A stretch of DNA of 51,108 bases, taken from assembly GCF_001050375.1 (NCBI RefSeq), contig NZ_KQ130498.1:1-51108 (forward strand). The letters are read 5' to 3'. The DNA comes from Catenovulum maritimum (GTDB lineage: Bacteria > Pseudomonadota > Gammaproteobacteria > Enterobacterales > Alteromonadaceae). The notes under the pieces are model-generated. The model saw nothing but the letters and a program-made list of their open reading frames with translations. It did not search any database and was not told where the DNA came from. The position numbers were made by a program, and so were the translations under genes. Numbering within the stretch: position 1 is the stretch's first letter; each line of letters starts with the position of its first letter. Of the stretch, positions 1-9,373 are shown piece by piece.

Positions 1-67
1 TATCAGGTTTAGCTTAAACGTATTTTTATCCCTAAAATATAGCTCTGCAGGCTCGAGCTAATGGTAA

Positions 68-457
68 TTACTTTTGGTAGATTTCCAGCGGCAAAGCATC
101 TGGATCTTGAAAAAACGTAAAAGCTTTTCCAGTTAATTCATCCACTCGAATATCTTCAACTTCAATGCCTTTTGATTCTAATTCAAGCTTGGTTTGTTGC
201 ACGTTATCGACTTCAAACGCGAGGTGTCTTAATCCTTGAGCTTCAGGCCTTGAAGGGCGTTTAGGTGGATTAGGAAAAGAAAATAGTTCAATTTGGCTAT
301 GGTCGTTGATAGCCAGATCTAATTTATAAGAATTTCGCGCTGCTCGGTAAGTCTCGGCAATTATGGCTAAGCCTAATATTTCATGATAAAAGTGCTTCGA
401 CTTTTGATAGTCGGAACAAATAATCGCGACATGATGAATAGCGTTTAGTTTAATCAT
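68..457 (-). CDS. VOC-fold metalloprotein, YaeR/GloA2-like
   Basis: A 129-residue single vicinal-oxygen-chelate (glyoxalase/dioxygenase fold) protein. The opening IHHVAI, the central QIELF, RHLAF and the final PLEIY are the four places where this fold puts its metal ligands; by position these would be H9 (or H8), E57, H78 and E125. Length and sequence fit the YaeR/GloA2 group of lactoylglutathione-lyase-like proteins, whose true substrate is not established. It lies downstream of the SNF2 helicase gene on the same strand with a 75 bp gap, so it may be co-transcribed. The fold call is solid; the reaction is unknown. Confidence 0.85.
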   Translation of the reverse strand: MIKLNAIHHVAIICSDYQKSKHFYHEILGLAIIAETYRAARNSYKLDLAINDHSQIELFSFPNPPKRPSRPEAQGLRHLAFEVDNVQQTKLELESKGIEVEDIRVDELTGKAFTFFQDPDALPLEIYQK

Positions 458-532
458 TTTGAATACCTAGCCTAATGTTTTTGACTATTTTGAGTACAAC
501 CGTCGCTCACACAATAACGAGTCATTAAGGTT

Positions 533-3500
533 TTAAAAAGTTTCTTTTAATAAATTCAGCATATCCGCGACAGACAAGCGGTTTACTTGCTCATTGCCTT
601 CAAGCAGTGATTCTGCCAAATCTCGTTTTTGTTGGTGTAACGCAACAATTTTTTCTTCAATGGTATTTTGTGCGACTAATCTGTAAATGGTGACTGGCCG
701 TTGCTGTCCCATTCTGTGCGCTCTGTCTGACGCTTGCTCTTCAACCGCTGGATTCCACCAAGGATCCATGTGAATAACATAATCAGCTGCGGTTAAGTTT
801 AAGCCAAAGCCGCCTGCTTTTAAGCTAATTAGAAACACATCTCCTTCACCATTTTGAAAAGCATTTACTCGTTTTTCTCTATCTTTATAGCTGGTGGTGC
901 CATCTAAGTATTGATAGCTTATTTGCTTGTGCTCTAAATGCTGCTTAATTAACTGAAGATGGCCGACAAACTGGCTGAAAATGAGCGTTTTATGTTTGTT
1001 TTCTCTCAGCTCGTCTAACAGTTTATCTAGTGCTAATAGCTTAGCGCTTGGTAAATGCGTTTCTGGTACGATTAACGCGGGGTTACAGCATGCTTGGCGT
1101 AGTTTTACTAACTCTGCCAGCATTTGAATTCTTTGCTCATTGGGGGCTGAATTTTGGCTCGACTGACTGATGTTTTCGACTGCTGTTTGCCTTAATGCTT
1201 CATAAAAGCTCTGCTCAGCTTGGCTCAAGTGTACTTGGATAGTGACTTCGGTTTTGGCTGGTAATTCAGTTAATACCTGACTTTTCATTCTTCTTAAAAT
1301 GAAAGGCTTAATTAAGGTTTTCAGCCCTTGGCTGGCTTTTCTCGCCGCTAATGGATCTTCTTTCGCATTTTCGATGGGGATTGCAAAACGCTCGCCAAAT
1401 CGTTTTAAATTACCTAATAACCCTGGATTTACAAATCTAAATAAGCTCCACAGTTCAGTTAAATTATTCTCTATTGGTGTACCTGTGGTGATAATTTTAA
1501 ATTGAGCCTTGAGTTTGTATGCTGCTTTGGTTCTTTTCGCTAGCGGGTTTTTCAGCGCTTGGGCTTCGTCGGCGATTAGCGTATTCCAATTTACTTTGGC
1601 AAGTAAATCTATCTCTCTTTGTAGTAATCCATAGCTAATCACGACGCAATCATATTGCGTTAGGCTTTCAAGTAAATCCATCCGGTCTTGCTGGCTAGTG
1701 GCGTTGGCAAATACTTTGATATTTAAACTAGGCGCAAATTTTATCGCTTCCTGCTGCCAGTTAAAACAAACCGAAGTAGGAGCTATCACTAAACTCGGAC
1801 CTAGTTTGGCTCTGTCTAATAAAATAGCTAATGCTTGTAGCGTTTTACCTAGCCCCATATCATCCGCTAGGCATGCCCCTGCGCCCCAGTGGGCTAAGCG
1901 ACTCGCCCAATCAAAACCGGTTTGCTGATAATCTCTTAACTCTGCTTGTAAGTTTAATGGCACTAGAGGCTCGAGCTTGTTAGCTTGGTGCATTTTTTTA
2001 GTTTGCTCTTCCCAGCCATGTAATGGCTTAAGTCGCATGCCTGAGGTTGCTTCCTCTGCAACAAAACTGGCGAGAGGGTGAAATTTTCCATCTTCACTAA
2101 TGTTTTGTAATTGCTCTAGTTTTTTTCTTAAATCTTGTGATAAAGCTAAAATTTTCCCCGAATCCATTTTGATAAACCGCGTGTGATTTGTCGCCACTAA
2201 CTCAAGTAAGCGTTTAATTTCTATTACTTCTTCATCGTCTACTTGGAGTTCACCGGTAAAATCAAACCACTCATTCTTTTTGTTTATTGCGAGTTGCAGG
2301 TGTTGGGCTTCTAATTTTTTACTGAGCTTTATCTTTTTACCTTTTGGCCAGCGAAGCTTTATCGCAAAGGGCAGGGGATCTTGATTGATAACTTGCTCTA
2401 GTTGCTCCATGGTTTCTAACGCGGATTCTAGATCATCAATCGCTAAAATATTATCTGGCATATTGATAAACTGAGGACAATGTTGGTCTAGCTGATCAAG
2501 TAAATCTTGCTCTGAGATTAAGTCCCTTTGCGTTGCGACTCTTTTACCATTTAGTTCTGTGGTTAAGTTTGCGTTACCTATCCCAGGTTTTAATGCAGGG
2601 CCTTGCTCGCCAAATGGCATAACGAAGCAGCTAAACTCTAAGCCTTGATTATAAGGTTGAATGTTAACCACTAATTCAGCTTGGTGGTTTACGTTTTCTA
2701 ACCCTGTGTCTAATTCTGCTATGTCCGATTGTATATTCAGCAAGGGGGCAATCGCGGCAACACTCGCAAGCACTTTTTGTTTGGCCTTAGTTGGAATTAA
2801 TAATCCACCTTCTCCTATAATTTTGGCGACTTTTAAATGCTGTGGATTGAAGATAGTAAAACTGTACCTTTCAGCCGATTCTTCCACTAACGTGAATTTG
2901 CTTTGTTCGCTTGCAGAGTCCTCAAGGTAATCCGGCAAGTTGGCCATGGTCAGGAGTAAATCTTGCCCTTGTTGATTGATAATTAGCTCAGGTTCTTTTT
3001 GGATTAATTCGATTGGCGCGGATAAATCATCTGCTAAATATAAGTTTTCTAATTGGCAAGCGGCCGTTAACGCATCAATGCCTTCAAGCACATATTCTGT
3101 CGAGTTGTAGTAGCCCCAATTTTGGTACACTGTGATTGCTTCGCACATAGCTAAGTCTGCTTGGCTTAAGTAATCAAAGCTCTCAGGCGTTTTATGCAGG
3201 CGTTTTAGCGCGATAGGTTTACCCTTGCTCCAGCCTTTACTCGATTGTTTTTGTTCTCTCACTTTAAAACTGACGTTGTGACGAACTAGTTGCATTTCCC
3301 AAACCAAACGACTGGGTTTTGAGTTGCTTTGTGCTCCAGGCTTGTTTTGCTCTGAGGCGCTGAGGGCTAATAGTTTATCTAAGGCTAAATCCCAAGATGC
3401 TTTTTTGTGAACTTGGTTAGGCAAGTAAATCAGTCGCGTAGCAAGTTTTGGCTGGCTTACGGCTGGTTTTTGTTGAACTTCTGCATCTATTTGTTGGCAA

Positions 3501-4783
3501 ATCATATGGAATAGAGGCAGTTCAGCTTGGTTGAAAAAGCTTAAACAACTCGAAAGTATTTGGCTGATTTCTGGCGTATTGAGTTTATGTTTGTCTTCTT
3601 GGCTCCAAATAAAGCAAATCAGATTGATGAGTTGAATTAAATGGAAACAATAGGGGTTGTCGTCTTGTAAAAACAGAAAGGCTTCTAATTTTATTTGATA
3701 TGCTTTGCCTTGTTCTAAACTGGTTGCCCCCCAACGCATAGACTCGCTTAAATAGAGTAAATCTGGGTTAGATTTTTTGTCACTGCGCTCAAAGTCTATC
3801 TGGTCTTTTATTTGACTAAATAGCTGAACTTCTTGGTCGTTCGCAAGTATAAGTAAACACAGTTTATACAAGACACCCGCTGTATTATTTAAGTATTGTT
3901 TTTTACGTCGAGTGATTTTATTTTTTGCTTGTATAGCTTGTTCAAAAAGCACTTTGGCTTGTTCGAAATCACCGGTTAAAAACTGGTATTGGGCTGCTAG
4001 TTGCAGTGAATAGCTGGTTTTGTCTGAGGTGTCGATAACAGCCAAAAATTGATCAAATTTTAACTGCAGTAAATATTGCTCGGCGAGTAAGTTTTTAAGC
4101 AATGAGTTGCTTGGGTTTTGCTGGCAAGTTTGCTCAAGTAAATCTATCGCGTATAAATTACTAAACCCTTGATGTTGATTACTTGTCAGCCAAGTAGCGA
4201 AGCTTTGATATTGAATCGTGTCCGATAAACTTAAAAATAGGTCAAGATTAAAAGGTACAAAAAACAGCTCTATCAATAATTGATTTTGAGTATCTATAAT
4301 TTGAGGATCTTTATTAAACTCAAAACACTGCTCAAACTCAGCCATTTTGTTTGAGAAATAAAAGTCGCGTGCCAACCTAAAGCCATCGTTTGATGCGGAT
4401 TGCCAGTATAAGGCATGCCTAACGGGGGCTACTTGTTCTGCAGCATGCAGTATTGGATTTAAGCTATGCTCAATTATGCATTCTTCAGTTAGTTTGTTCG
4501 CTAGTAAAGGCGTTATTTTAAGCCCTTCCTTGGAATGAATAATGAACTCATTCTGAACGAGTGCCTGTCTTTTCTCTGCTGCTAGTTGAGATTTTCTAGT
4601 GATGGTCTCAAATAAACCAAGCTCACCGACAAATTTTAAAATTTGGCCAAATTTACTAATTCCAATAGGCTTATGGATAACGGCAAGTAATTTTAAACAG
4701 ATTTTTTCTACGTCATCTAACTTTTGATATTCAGTGTATTTTTCTGTTATTTGTTGTTGAATATTAGCTGATATCTTCATCAA
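533..4783 (-). CDS. Large SNF2-family DEAD/DEAH-type helicase
   Basis: A 1416-residue SNF2-type ATPase that probably moves along or remodels DNA-protein complexes. The ATPase is confined to the C-terminal third: Walker A DDMGLGKT near residue 970, Walker B IADEAQ near 1071, and helicase-C motifs near 1280-1360 (LIFSQF, LKAGGFGLNLTAADYVIHMD, a WWNP block, DRAHRMGQ). This is the standard bacterial SNF2 layout. The first roughly 900 residues are leucine- and glutamine-rich, look helical in places (possibly TPR-like around 200-330), and I recognise no named domain in them; no SWIM-type CxC zinc motif is seen. It starts with two adjacent ATGs; I used the first. RapA is shorter and differs, so no symbol is given. 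Confidence 0.88.
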   Translation of the reverse strand: MMKISANIQQQITEKYTEYQKLDDVEKICLKLLAVIHKPIGISKFGQILKFVGELGLFETITRKSQLAAEKRQALVQNEFIIHSKEGLKITPLLANKLTEECIIEHSLNPILHAAEQVAPVRHALYWQSASNDGFRLARDFYFSNKMAEFEQCFEFNKDPQIIDTQNQLLIELFFVPFNLDLFLSLSDTIQYQSFATWLTSNQHQGFSNLYAIDLLEQTCQQNPSNSLLKNLLAEQYLLQLKFDQFLAVIDTSDKTSYSLQLAAQYQFLTGDFEQAKVLFEQAIQAKNKITRRKKQYLNNTAGVLYKLCLLILANDQEVQLFSQIKDQIDFERSDKKSNPDLLYLSESMRWGATSLEQGKAYQIKLEAFLFLQDDNPYCFHLIQLINLICFIWSQEDKHKLNTPEISQILSSCLSFFNQAELPLFHMICQQIDAEVQQKPAVSQPKLATRLIYLPNQVHKKASWDLALDKLLALSASEQNKPGAQSNSKPSRLVWEMQLVRHNVSFKVREQKQSSKGWSKGKPIALKRLHKTPESFDYLSQADLAMCEAITVYQNWGYYNSTEYVLEGIDALTAACQLENLYLADDLSAPIELIQKEPELIINQQGQDLLLTMANLPDYLEDSASEQSKFTLVEESAERYSFTIFNPQHLKVAKIIGEGGLLIPTKAKQKVLASVAAIAPLLNIQSDIAELDTGLENVNHQAELVVNIQPYNQGLEFSCFVMPFGEQGPALKPGIGNANLTTELNGKRVATQRDLISEQDLLDQLDQHCPQFINMPDNILAIDDLESALETMEQLEQVINQDPLPFAIKLRWPKGKKIKLSKKLEAQHLQLAINKKNEWFDFTGELQVDDEEVIEIKRLLELVATNHTRFIKMDSGKILALSQDLRKKLEQLQNISEDGKFHPLASFVAEEATSGMRLKPLHGWEEQTKKMHQANKLEPLVPLNLQAELRDYQQTGFDWASRLAHWGAGACLADDMGLGKTLQALAILLDRAKLGPSLVIAPTSVCFNWQQEAIKFAPSLNIKVFANATSQQDRMDLLESLTQYDCVVISYGLLQREIDLLAKVNWNTLIADEAQALKNPLAKRTKAAYKLKAQFKIITTGTPIENNLTELWSLFRFVNPGLLGNLKRFGERFAIPIENAKEDPLAARKASQGLKTLIKPFILRRMKSQVLTELPAKTEVTIQVHLSQAEQSFYEALRQTAVENISQSSQNSAPNEQRIQMLAELVKLRQACCNPALIVPETHLPSAKLLALDKLLDELRENKHKTLIFSQFVGHLQLIKQHLEHKQISYQYLDGTTSYKDREKRVNAFQNGEGDVFLISLKAGGFGLNLTAADYVIHMDPWWNPAVEEQASDRAHRMGQQRPVTIYRLVAQNTIEEKIVALHQQKRDLAESLLEGNEQVNRLSVADMLNLLKETF

Positions 4784-5083
4784 TTTTTACGCCGTCATAC
4801 TTAATACTTAGGTGATTTTGTTATTCTAGCTTTTTGTTCGCCTGCTTAGCATTAAATCTGACTGCTAAGGATAAAAATTTGAGTATAGATTTTGCTGGCA
4901 TTTTCGGTATATGCGATAGGACTTAGGTGCAGAATGAATTCTATTAATCACGGAGCTTGATAGTTCAGCTAGATGAAAGAGGGTAAGTGATGGATAAAAA
5001 GGACGAAGTAATGTCTATCCTTTTTATATCATTCGTCTATATAACTCGTTTATCTAGCTGCGTTATCGAATCGGATGTTTATC
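4784..5083. other. Intergenic region between SNF2 and YgiM-like genes
   Basis: 300 bp between two minus-strand genes. It should hold the promoter of the helicase gene and the 3' end of the YgiM-like transcript. The only clear structure is the inverted repeat at 4994-5027. No ORF of note and no repeat shared with other gaps was seen. Confidence 0.6.
4994..5027 (-). terminator. Inverted repeat, likely terminator of the YgiM-like gene
   Basis: Two perfect 10 bp arms, ATAAAAAGGA at 4994-5003 and TCCTTTTTAT at 5018-5027, are separated by 14 bp. On the minus strand this is a hairpin whose 3' arm contains a run of five T, about 56 bp beyond the stop of the gene at 5084-5707. A second overlapping pairing, GACGAA at 5002-5007 with TTCGTC at 5033-5038, is also possible. 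The stem is AT-rich, so its strength is uncertain. Confidence 0.5.
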
Positions 5084-5707
5084 CTACGCCCATTCACTGC
5101 TGCGTTTTTTACGTCTAGGCATAAAGGCGAGGGCAAAGCCTAGTAGTAAACTACCTAAAGAAAGTATGCCGCCTTTAACTAACCAATCCATTCTGACGTT
5201 TTCTAGTTCGCTATTTCTCTCGGTTTGCAATGCCGTTAATTGTAATTGGGTTTGATTTAATCTTGCAGTTGTATCCGCTAAGGTTTGCTCAGATTTAGCT
5301 AAATCTTGTTTTAATGCCTGGTTGTCGCTGGCTTCTTGATTCAAGTTTTCTTGAACTTTGATTAATTCAGATTTGGTTGTTTCTAATGATTGGCTTAACT
5401 GGGCTATTTGTTGTTTTTGTCCGGTTTTTCGGCTGATATATTGGCTTTCGATCCAGCCTGATTTATTGTCTTGGGTTTTTACTTGGCTAAAGCTGTTATC
5501 TTCTGAATTCGCTAAAATTTCTAATTGTGTACCAGCAATTATGGTTCCTGAAATTCGATAATTTCGACTTGGGCCTGTGTGGATAAAAATGGTTAAATCA
5601 TCAGATACGTACGCAGAGTCTTGGCTTGTACTATTTGATTCTACTTCTGCGTAAACATGGCTAGTGGCTAACAACATACAAATAGCAGCTAGAATGTTTA
5701 ATTTCAT
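5084..5707 (-). CDS. YgiM-like SH3-domain membrane protein (TIGR04211 type)
   Basis: 207 residues in the order typical of this family: a signal peptide (about 1-20, ending HVYA), a bacterial SH3 domain (about 30-92, with the TGPSRNYR loop and a GWIESQYIS end), a long coiled coil (about 95-170, repeated Q/L/E heptads), one membrane helix near 178-197 and a basic cytoplasmic tail starting PRRKKR. The protein should sit in the inner membrane with the SH3 and coiled coil in the periplasm; a role at the cell wall is inferred only from the SH3 domain. It is divergent from the CYTH-CHAD gene, as ygiM is from ygiF in Escherichia coli, which supports the assignment. Confidence 0.85.
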   Translation of the reverse strand: MKLNILAAICMLLATSHVYAEVESNSTSQDSAYVSDDLTIFIHTGPSRNYRISGTIIAGTQLEILANSEDNSFSQVKTQDNKSGWIESQYISRKTGQKQQIAQLSQSLETTKSELIKVQENLNQEASDNQALKQDLAKSEQTLADTTARLNQTQLQLTALQTERNSELENVRMDWLVKGGILSLGSLLLGFALAFMPRRKKRSSEWA

Positions 5708-6209
5708 GTTCTACTCCAACGGGTAAAGGCTTACTTCGAGACAAATTAAAGTTATCAGTATAGTTTAAAATAACTTAGATAATGAGTGACTGAACAAGGG
5801 TTTTTACATTATTTATTCAATCGCTTAATTCAAGTGAAAGAAATGCTTATATCCAGCTGGTTAAAATATATCATCAATGATTAGCTAAATAAATTCAATT
5901 GGTTAAATTTAAACTTTAGTTCACATTAAGGGGGCGATTGATATAGCTTATATCCGTCAGTCTATGGTGGTGAATAGGGTTGTGCAGTAAAAATTAATGG
6001 CACCCCAAACATTAAGATTCGTTTAGGCTCATGCAAGTTATAAGAATATAAACTGCCAATAACTTTGGTTTCCTGCCTCATATAGTTCAGCTACACATAC
6101 GCCATTCATCTGCATTATTGTTAAAAGTTCGTTTTAAACTTGAACAAATTGATATGCTCGGGTATGTTTTCACTTTATCCCTGATTAATTAGGTTGCTTC
6201 CAAACATAT
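5708..6209. other. 502 bp divergent intergenic region
   Basis: This gap between two divergent genes must hold both promoters. It is AT-rich and contains no convincing ORF, RNA gene or long repeat. The best promoter-like pair for the rightward gene is at 6140-6168. I see nothing that explains its unusual length for a divergent pair. Confidence 0.5.
6140..6168 (+). promoter_or_regulatory. Candidate sigma70-type promoter for the CYTH-CHAD gene
   Basis: TTGAAC at 6140-6145 and TATGTT at 6163-6168 are separated by exactly 17 bp and lie 41 bp upstream of the ATG at 6210. The -35 box matches the consensus well and the -10 box moderately. AT-rich DNA gives such pairs by chance, so this is only a candidate. 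Confidence 0.35.
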
Positions 6210-7739
6210 ATGGACACTGAAATAGAGCTTAAATTTGTTTTAGCCGATATAGAACATTTAAGCTGTGAAAATGTAACTCAATCTTTAACGAGTTTTTTGA
6301 ATCCTTACCTTTCATCATCTGAATTAAGTGTTAACACGCTTTCAAATACTTATTTTGACACTGCAGAGCAAAAAATTAGAAGTTTTGATTTTGGCTTAAG
6401 AGTTAGAACAGTAAACGGCAAAGCTGAGCAAACAATCAAAACAGCAGGTCAAGTTGTTGGTGGTTTACATAAACGACCAGAATACAACATAGATATTACT
6501 GCCGATGAACCTGATTTGAGTTTATTCCCTGCTGAGATTTGGCCTGAATATACAGATATTCAACTATTGCAAAGTGAGTTGATTCCGCTATTTACCACTG
6601 AGTTTGTGCGTCAAAAGTGGCTAGTTGGTTACGAAGGGTGCAGTATTGAGGTTGTGTTCGATAAAGGACAAGTATCAACACAATCTGCCAGTGAAGATAT
6701 CAGGGAGATAGAACTTGAGCTGTTAGACGGCGATGTTCGTCAGCTAATTAAATTTTCGCAATTATTAACTGCCCACCTGCCTATGCGATTATCTAATGAT
6801 AGTAAGGCGGCGCGTGGTTATCGGTTATTCCATAACAAGTCACTTGAAAATAAAGAGCTGCTTGGTACTGTTGCGCTGAATGCGAACGATAGCTTAGAAG
6901 ATGCCTTTGTTAAATCTTTAAAGCACGGTATAGAGTTTTGGCAGCACCATGAAGCGGTTTATTGTCAAAGTCAGAAACTGTCTAGTTTAAAATCCATGAT
7001 TAAAGGCATTTGGTTGGTGCGTCATACTTTATGGCTGTATCGGCAATATGTGCCAGAGAATGCATCTGGTGAACTGTGGGATGAGCTGAAATGGCTCATG
7101 TGCGAGTTCGATTGGTTAGATGAAGCATTTCATATTAAGCAATTAACCTCAAAAAAAGGTAACTTTAGAAAGCGTATCGCCGAAGATAGCTGCTTGATTA
7201 AGCATTTAGAAGAAAGCCGCACAAACTTACAGTTAGAGTCTGATATTGAAAAGTTGTTTTATAGCGAGCGCTATAATCAAATTATATTGAAATTAATGGC
7301 TTGGATATTAGAGGCGGGTTGGCGTTATTACTCTGAGATTGAAGAAGGAAAACTTAATTTTAGAGTGTTTGATATCGCAGCAGAATTAAATCAAGCAAGC
7401 TGGGAAAATTTAAAGCAGCAAATCCCAAGTGGGAACTTGACGGTTGACGAGTTTATTCAGGCAGAAAAAGAAATCGGTAGGGGTTTGTTAACCGGTGTTT
7501 GTGTCGGCGCTTTATTTGATACTGATAGCCGAAAAGACTTTAGAGCACCTTGGTTTGATATTTTACAAGGTATCGAAGAACTAAAAACCTTTAAACAATT
7601 TGAAGCTTGTTTAAGTAATTATCAAGGTGACAATGTAGAAGAGCTATACAAGTGGCACCAAGGTAAAACCCAAAATTTGTTAAAGGTAATGCAGCAGTCT
7701 TATCAATCAGCCTTAAAAATGACGCCTTACTGGGCGTAA
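6210..7739 (+). CDS. CYTH-CHAD inorganic triphosphatase, YgiF-like
   Basis: 509 residues. The N-terminal CYTH domain (about 1-205) opens with the diagnostic ExExK motif (E4, E6, K8 in TEIELKF) and continues with basic and acidic strands such as GLRVRT, EQTIKT and EIELELL that line the triphosphate tunnel. The remainder (about 220-509) is a helical CHAD domain, poorly conserved but with regularly spaced His/Arg residues. Proteins of this architecture, for example E. coli YgiF, hydrolyse inorganic triphosphate. The position opposite the YgiM-like gene matches the E. coli neighbourhood. A strong hairpin at 7810-7855 ends the transcript. Confidence 0.88.
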   Translation: MDTEIELKFVLADIEHLSCENVTQSLTSFLNPYLSSSELSVNTLSNTYFDTAEQKIRSFDFGLRVRTVNGKAEQTIKTAGQVVGGLHKRPEYNIDITADEPDLSLFPAEIWPEYTDIQLLQSELIPLFTTEFVRQKWLVGYEGCSIEVVFDKGQVSTQSASEDIREIELELLDGDVRQLIKFSQLLTAHLPMRLSNDSKAARGYRLFHNKSLENKELLGTVALNANDSLEDAFVKSLKHGIEFWQHHEAVYCQSQKLSSLKSMIKGIWLVRHTLWLYRQYVPENASGELWDELKWLMCEFDWLDEAFHIKQLTSKKGNFRKRIAEDSCLIKHLEESRTNLQLESDIEKLFYSERYNQIILKLMAWILEAGWRYYSEIEEGKLNFRVFDIAAELNQASWENLKQQIPSGNLTVDEFIQAEKEIGRGLLTGVCVGALFDTDSRKDFRAPWFDILQGIEELKTFKQFEACLSNYQGDNVEELYKWHQGKTQNLLKVMQQSYQSALKMTPYWA

Positions 7740-7809
7740 TTTTTAGGCGTAAAATATGACCTGAAAGTTTGTCTGGGGTAAATATTTACATTTTTCTACG
7801 CATATAGTT

Positions 7810-7855
7810 AAAGCCAAACTAAACTTTTGTTATTCATAGTTAGTTTGGCTTTTTT
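7810..7855 (+). terminator. Strong rho-independent terminator abutting glpK
   Basis: Perfect 13 bp arms, AAAGCCAAACTAA at 7810-7822 and TTAGTTTGGCTTT at 7840-7852, with a 17 nt loop and a run of six T ending at 7855. It lies 70 bp after the CYTH-CHAD stop codon and would end that transcript. The run of T touches the ATG of glpK at 7856, so glpK has no room for its own promoter downstream of the hairpin. Confidence 0.85.
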
Positions 7856-9352
7856 ATGTCTGTCATTATCTCGTTTGATCTAGGTACAACCAGTTGCCGT
7901 GCAATTGCGTTTGATACGAATGCAAAAATATTAGCTCAAGCTCAGCAAGCATCTCAACTTAGCTTTCCTCAAGCAGATTGGGTAGAACAGGATGGCGAAG
8001 AAATCTGGCAGCAACAATTAGCTGTTTTTGAACAATTACTGGCTGAGCTTAAATTAAGCCCTGATGATATTTTAGCGATTGGCATTACTAATCAACGTGA
8101 ATCCTGTTTAATTTGGGACAAAGCAACAGGCCAAGCTTTAACCCCTGTTATTAGTTGGCAAGATAAGCGAACTCAGGCCGAATGTCGGAAAATACGCGAG
8201 ACTAACAAGTCGGATTGGATTAAACGAAAAACGGGCTTAATTCCAGATGCTTATTTTTCGGCGACTAAGCTAGCTTGGTTACTCGATAATGATGAATCAT
8301 TACGTCAGCGAGCAGACAATAATCAAGTCGCTTTCGGCACTTTAGATTCTTGGCTTGTGTGGAAAATGAGCCAAGGAAAGCAACATATTACCGATGTATC
8401 TAATGCATCTCGTACCATGCTATTTAATATTGAATCACTTGAGTGGGATCATGAGTTATTAAGCTTCTTTAATATCCCTAAAAGTATACTGCCGAGTGTG
8501 GTTGATAGTTCAGGTCAACTCGCAAACTTTGAATACCAAGGCAGTCAAATTCCTATTTGTGGCATAGCCGGTGATCAGCAAGCAGCGTTATTTGGTCAAG
8601 CTTGCTTTGATTCTGGTCAGGCCAAAAACACTTATGGCACAGGCTGCTTTTTGTTAGCGAATATAGGCAGTGAGCTTAAATTTAGCCAGCATAACCTGCT
8701 TACAACCCTTGCATGGCGTTTTAATGGCGAAACCTATTATGCATTTGAAGGCTCTGTATTTATTGCCGGCGCTGCTATTGAGTGGCTTATTAATAAGTTA
8801 GACGTGATTGCATCTACCAATGAAATTCAAGCTTTAATTACGCAGGCCAAGCCCAGTAGTGAAGTCGTTTTTGTACCTGCTTTTGTTGGGTTAGGAGCGC
8901 CTTATTGGCAAAGTAACGCTAAAGCTGCTGTTTTTGGTTTAGGTCTAGACGATGGTAAAGCTGAGTTAACTAAGGCGTGCATAGAGTCGTTAGCGCTACA
9001 AAGTAAAGATTTGCTAGATGCCATGATTAGTGATTTAGGCAGTAATTTAACGCTATTAAATATTGATGGCGGTGCTGTCAGGAATAAATACTTAGTCCAA
9101 TTTCAAGCTGATATTTTGGCTAATACTCAAGTAAAAGTGACCACAGAAATTGAGTTAACCGCAATAGGTGCTGCATATTTAGCGGGTTTAGGCTGTGGTT
9201 TATGGCAACAAGACCAACTCAGAGTGTTTAATCAAGCGAGCGAAAAGCAGACTTATACGACGAATATGACTGAAGAAAAGCGCCAATCTGTTTTGAGTAA
9301 TTGGCGCAAAGCGATAGATGCTTTGAGATTATGGGCCGGTGAAAGAAGCTAA
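7856..9352 (+). CDS. glpK: Glycerol kinase
   Basis: 498-residue FGGY-family kinase that phosphorylates glycerol to sn-glycerol 3-phosphate in the cytoplasm, providing substrate for PlsB encoded nearby. Seen: FDLGTTSCRA at the N-terminus (phosphate-1 loop), GITNQRES, SNASRTMLFN, CGIAGDQQAALFGQ (ATP site), NTYGTGCF, VPAFVGLGAPYW and a C-terminal AIGAAYLAGLGCG. Length matches the family. The ATG at 7856 puts the FDLGTT strand at the correct distance, so the start is well supported even though no Shine-Dalgarno sequence is present: the bases just upstream are the T run of a terminator hairpin. No glpF or glpD is adjacent. Confidence 0.95.
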   Translation: MSVIISFDLGTTSCRAIAFDTNAKILAQAQQASQLSFPQADWVEQDGEEIWQQQLAVFEQLLAELKLSPDDILAIGITNQRESCLIWDKATGQALTPVISWQDKRTQAECRKIRETNKSDWIKRKTGLIPDAYFSATKLAWLLDNDESLRQRADNNQVAFGTLDSWLVWKMSQGKQHITDVSNASRTMLFNIESLEWDHELLSFFNIPKSILPSVVDSSGQLANFEYQGSQIPICGIAGDQQAALFGQACFDSGQAKNTYGTGCFLLANIGSELKFSQHNLLTTLAWRFNGETYYAFEGSVFIAGAAIEWLINKLDVIASTNEIQALITQAKPSSEVVFVPAFVGLGAPYWQSNAKAAVFGLGLDDGKAELTKACIESLALQSKDLLDAMISDLGSNLTLLNIDGGAVRNKYLVQFQADILANTQVKVTTEIELTAIGAAYLAGLGCGLWQQDQLRVFNQASEKQTYTTNMTEEKRQSVLSNWRKAIDALRLWAGERS

Positions 9353-9373
9353 ATTCAGTTTTAATGTTGGTGA

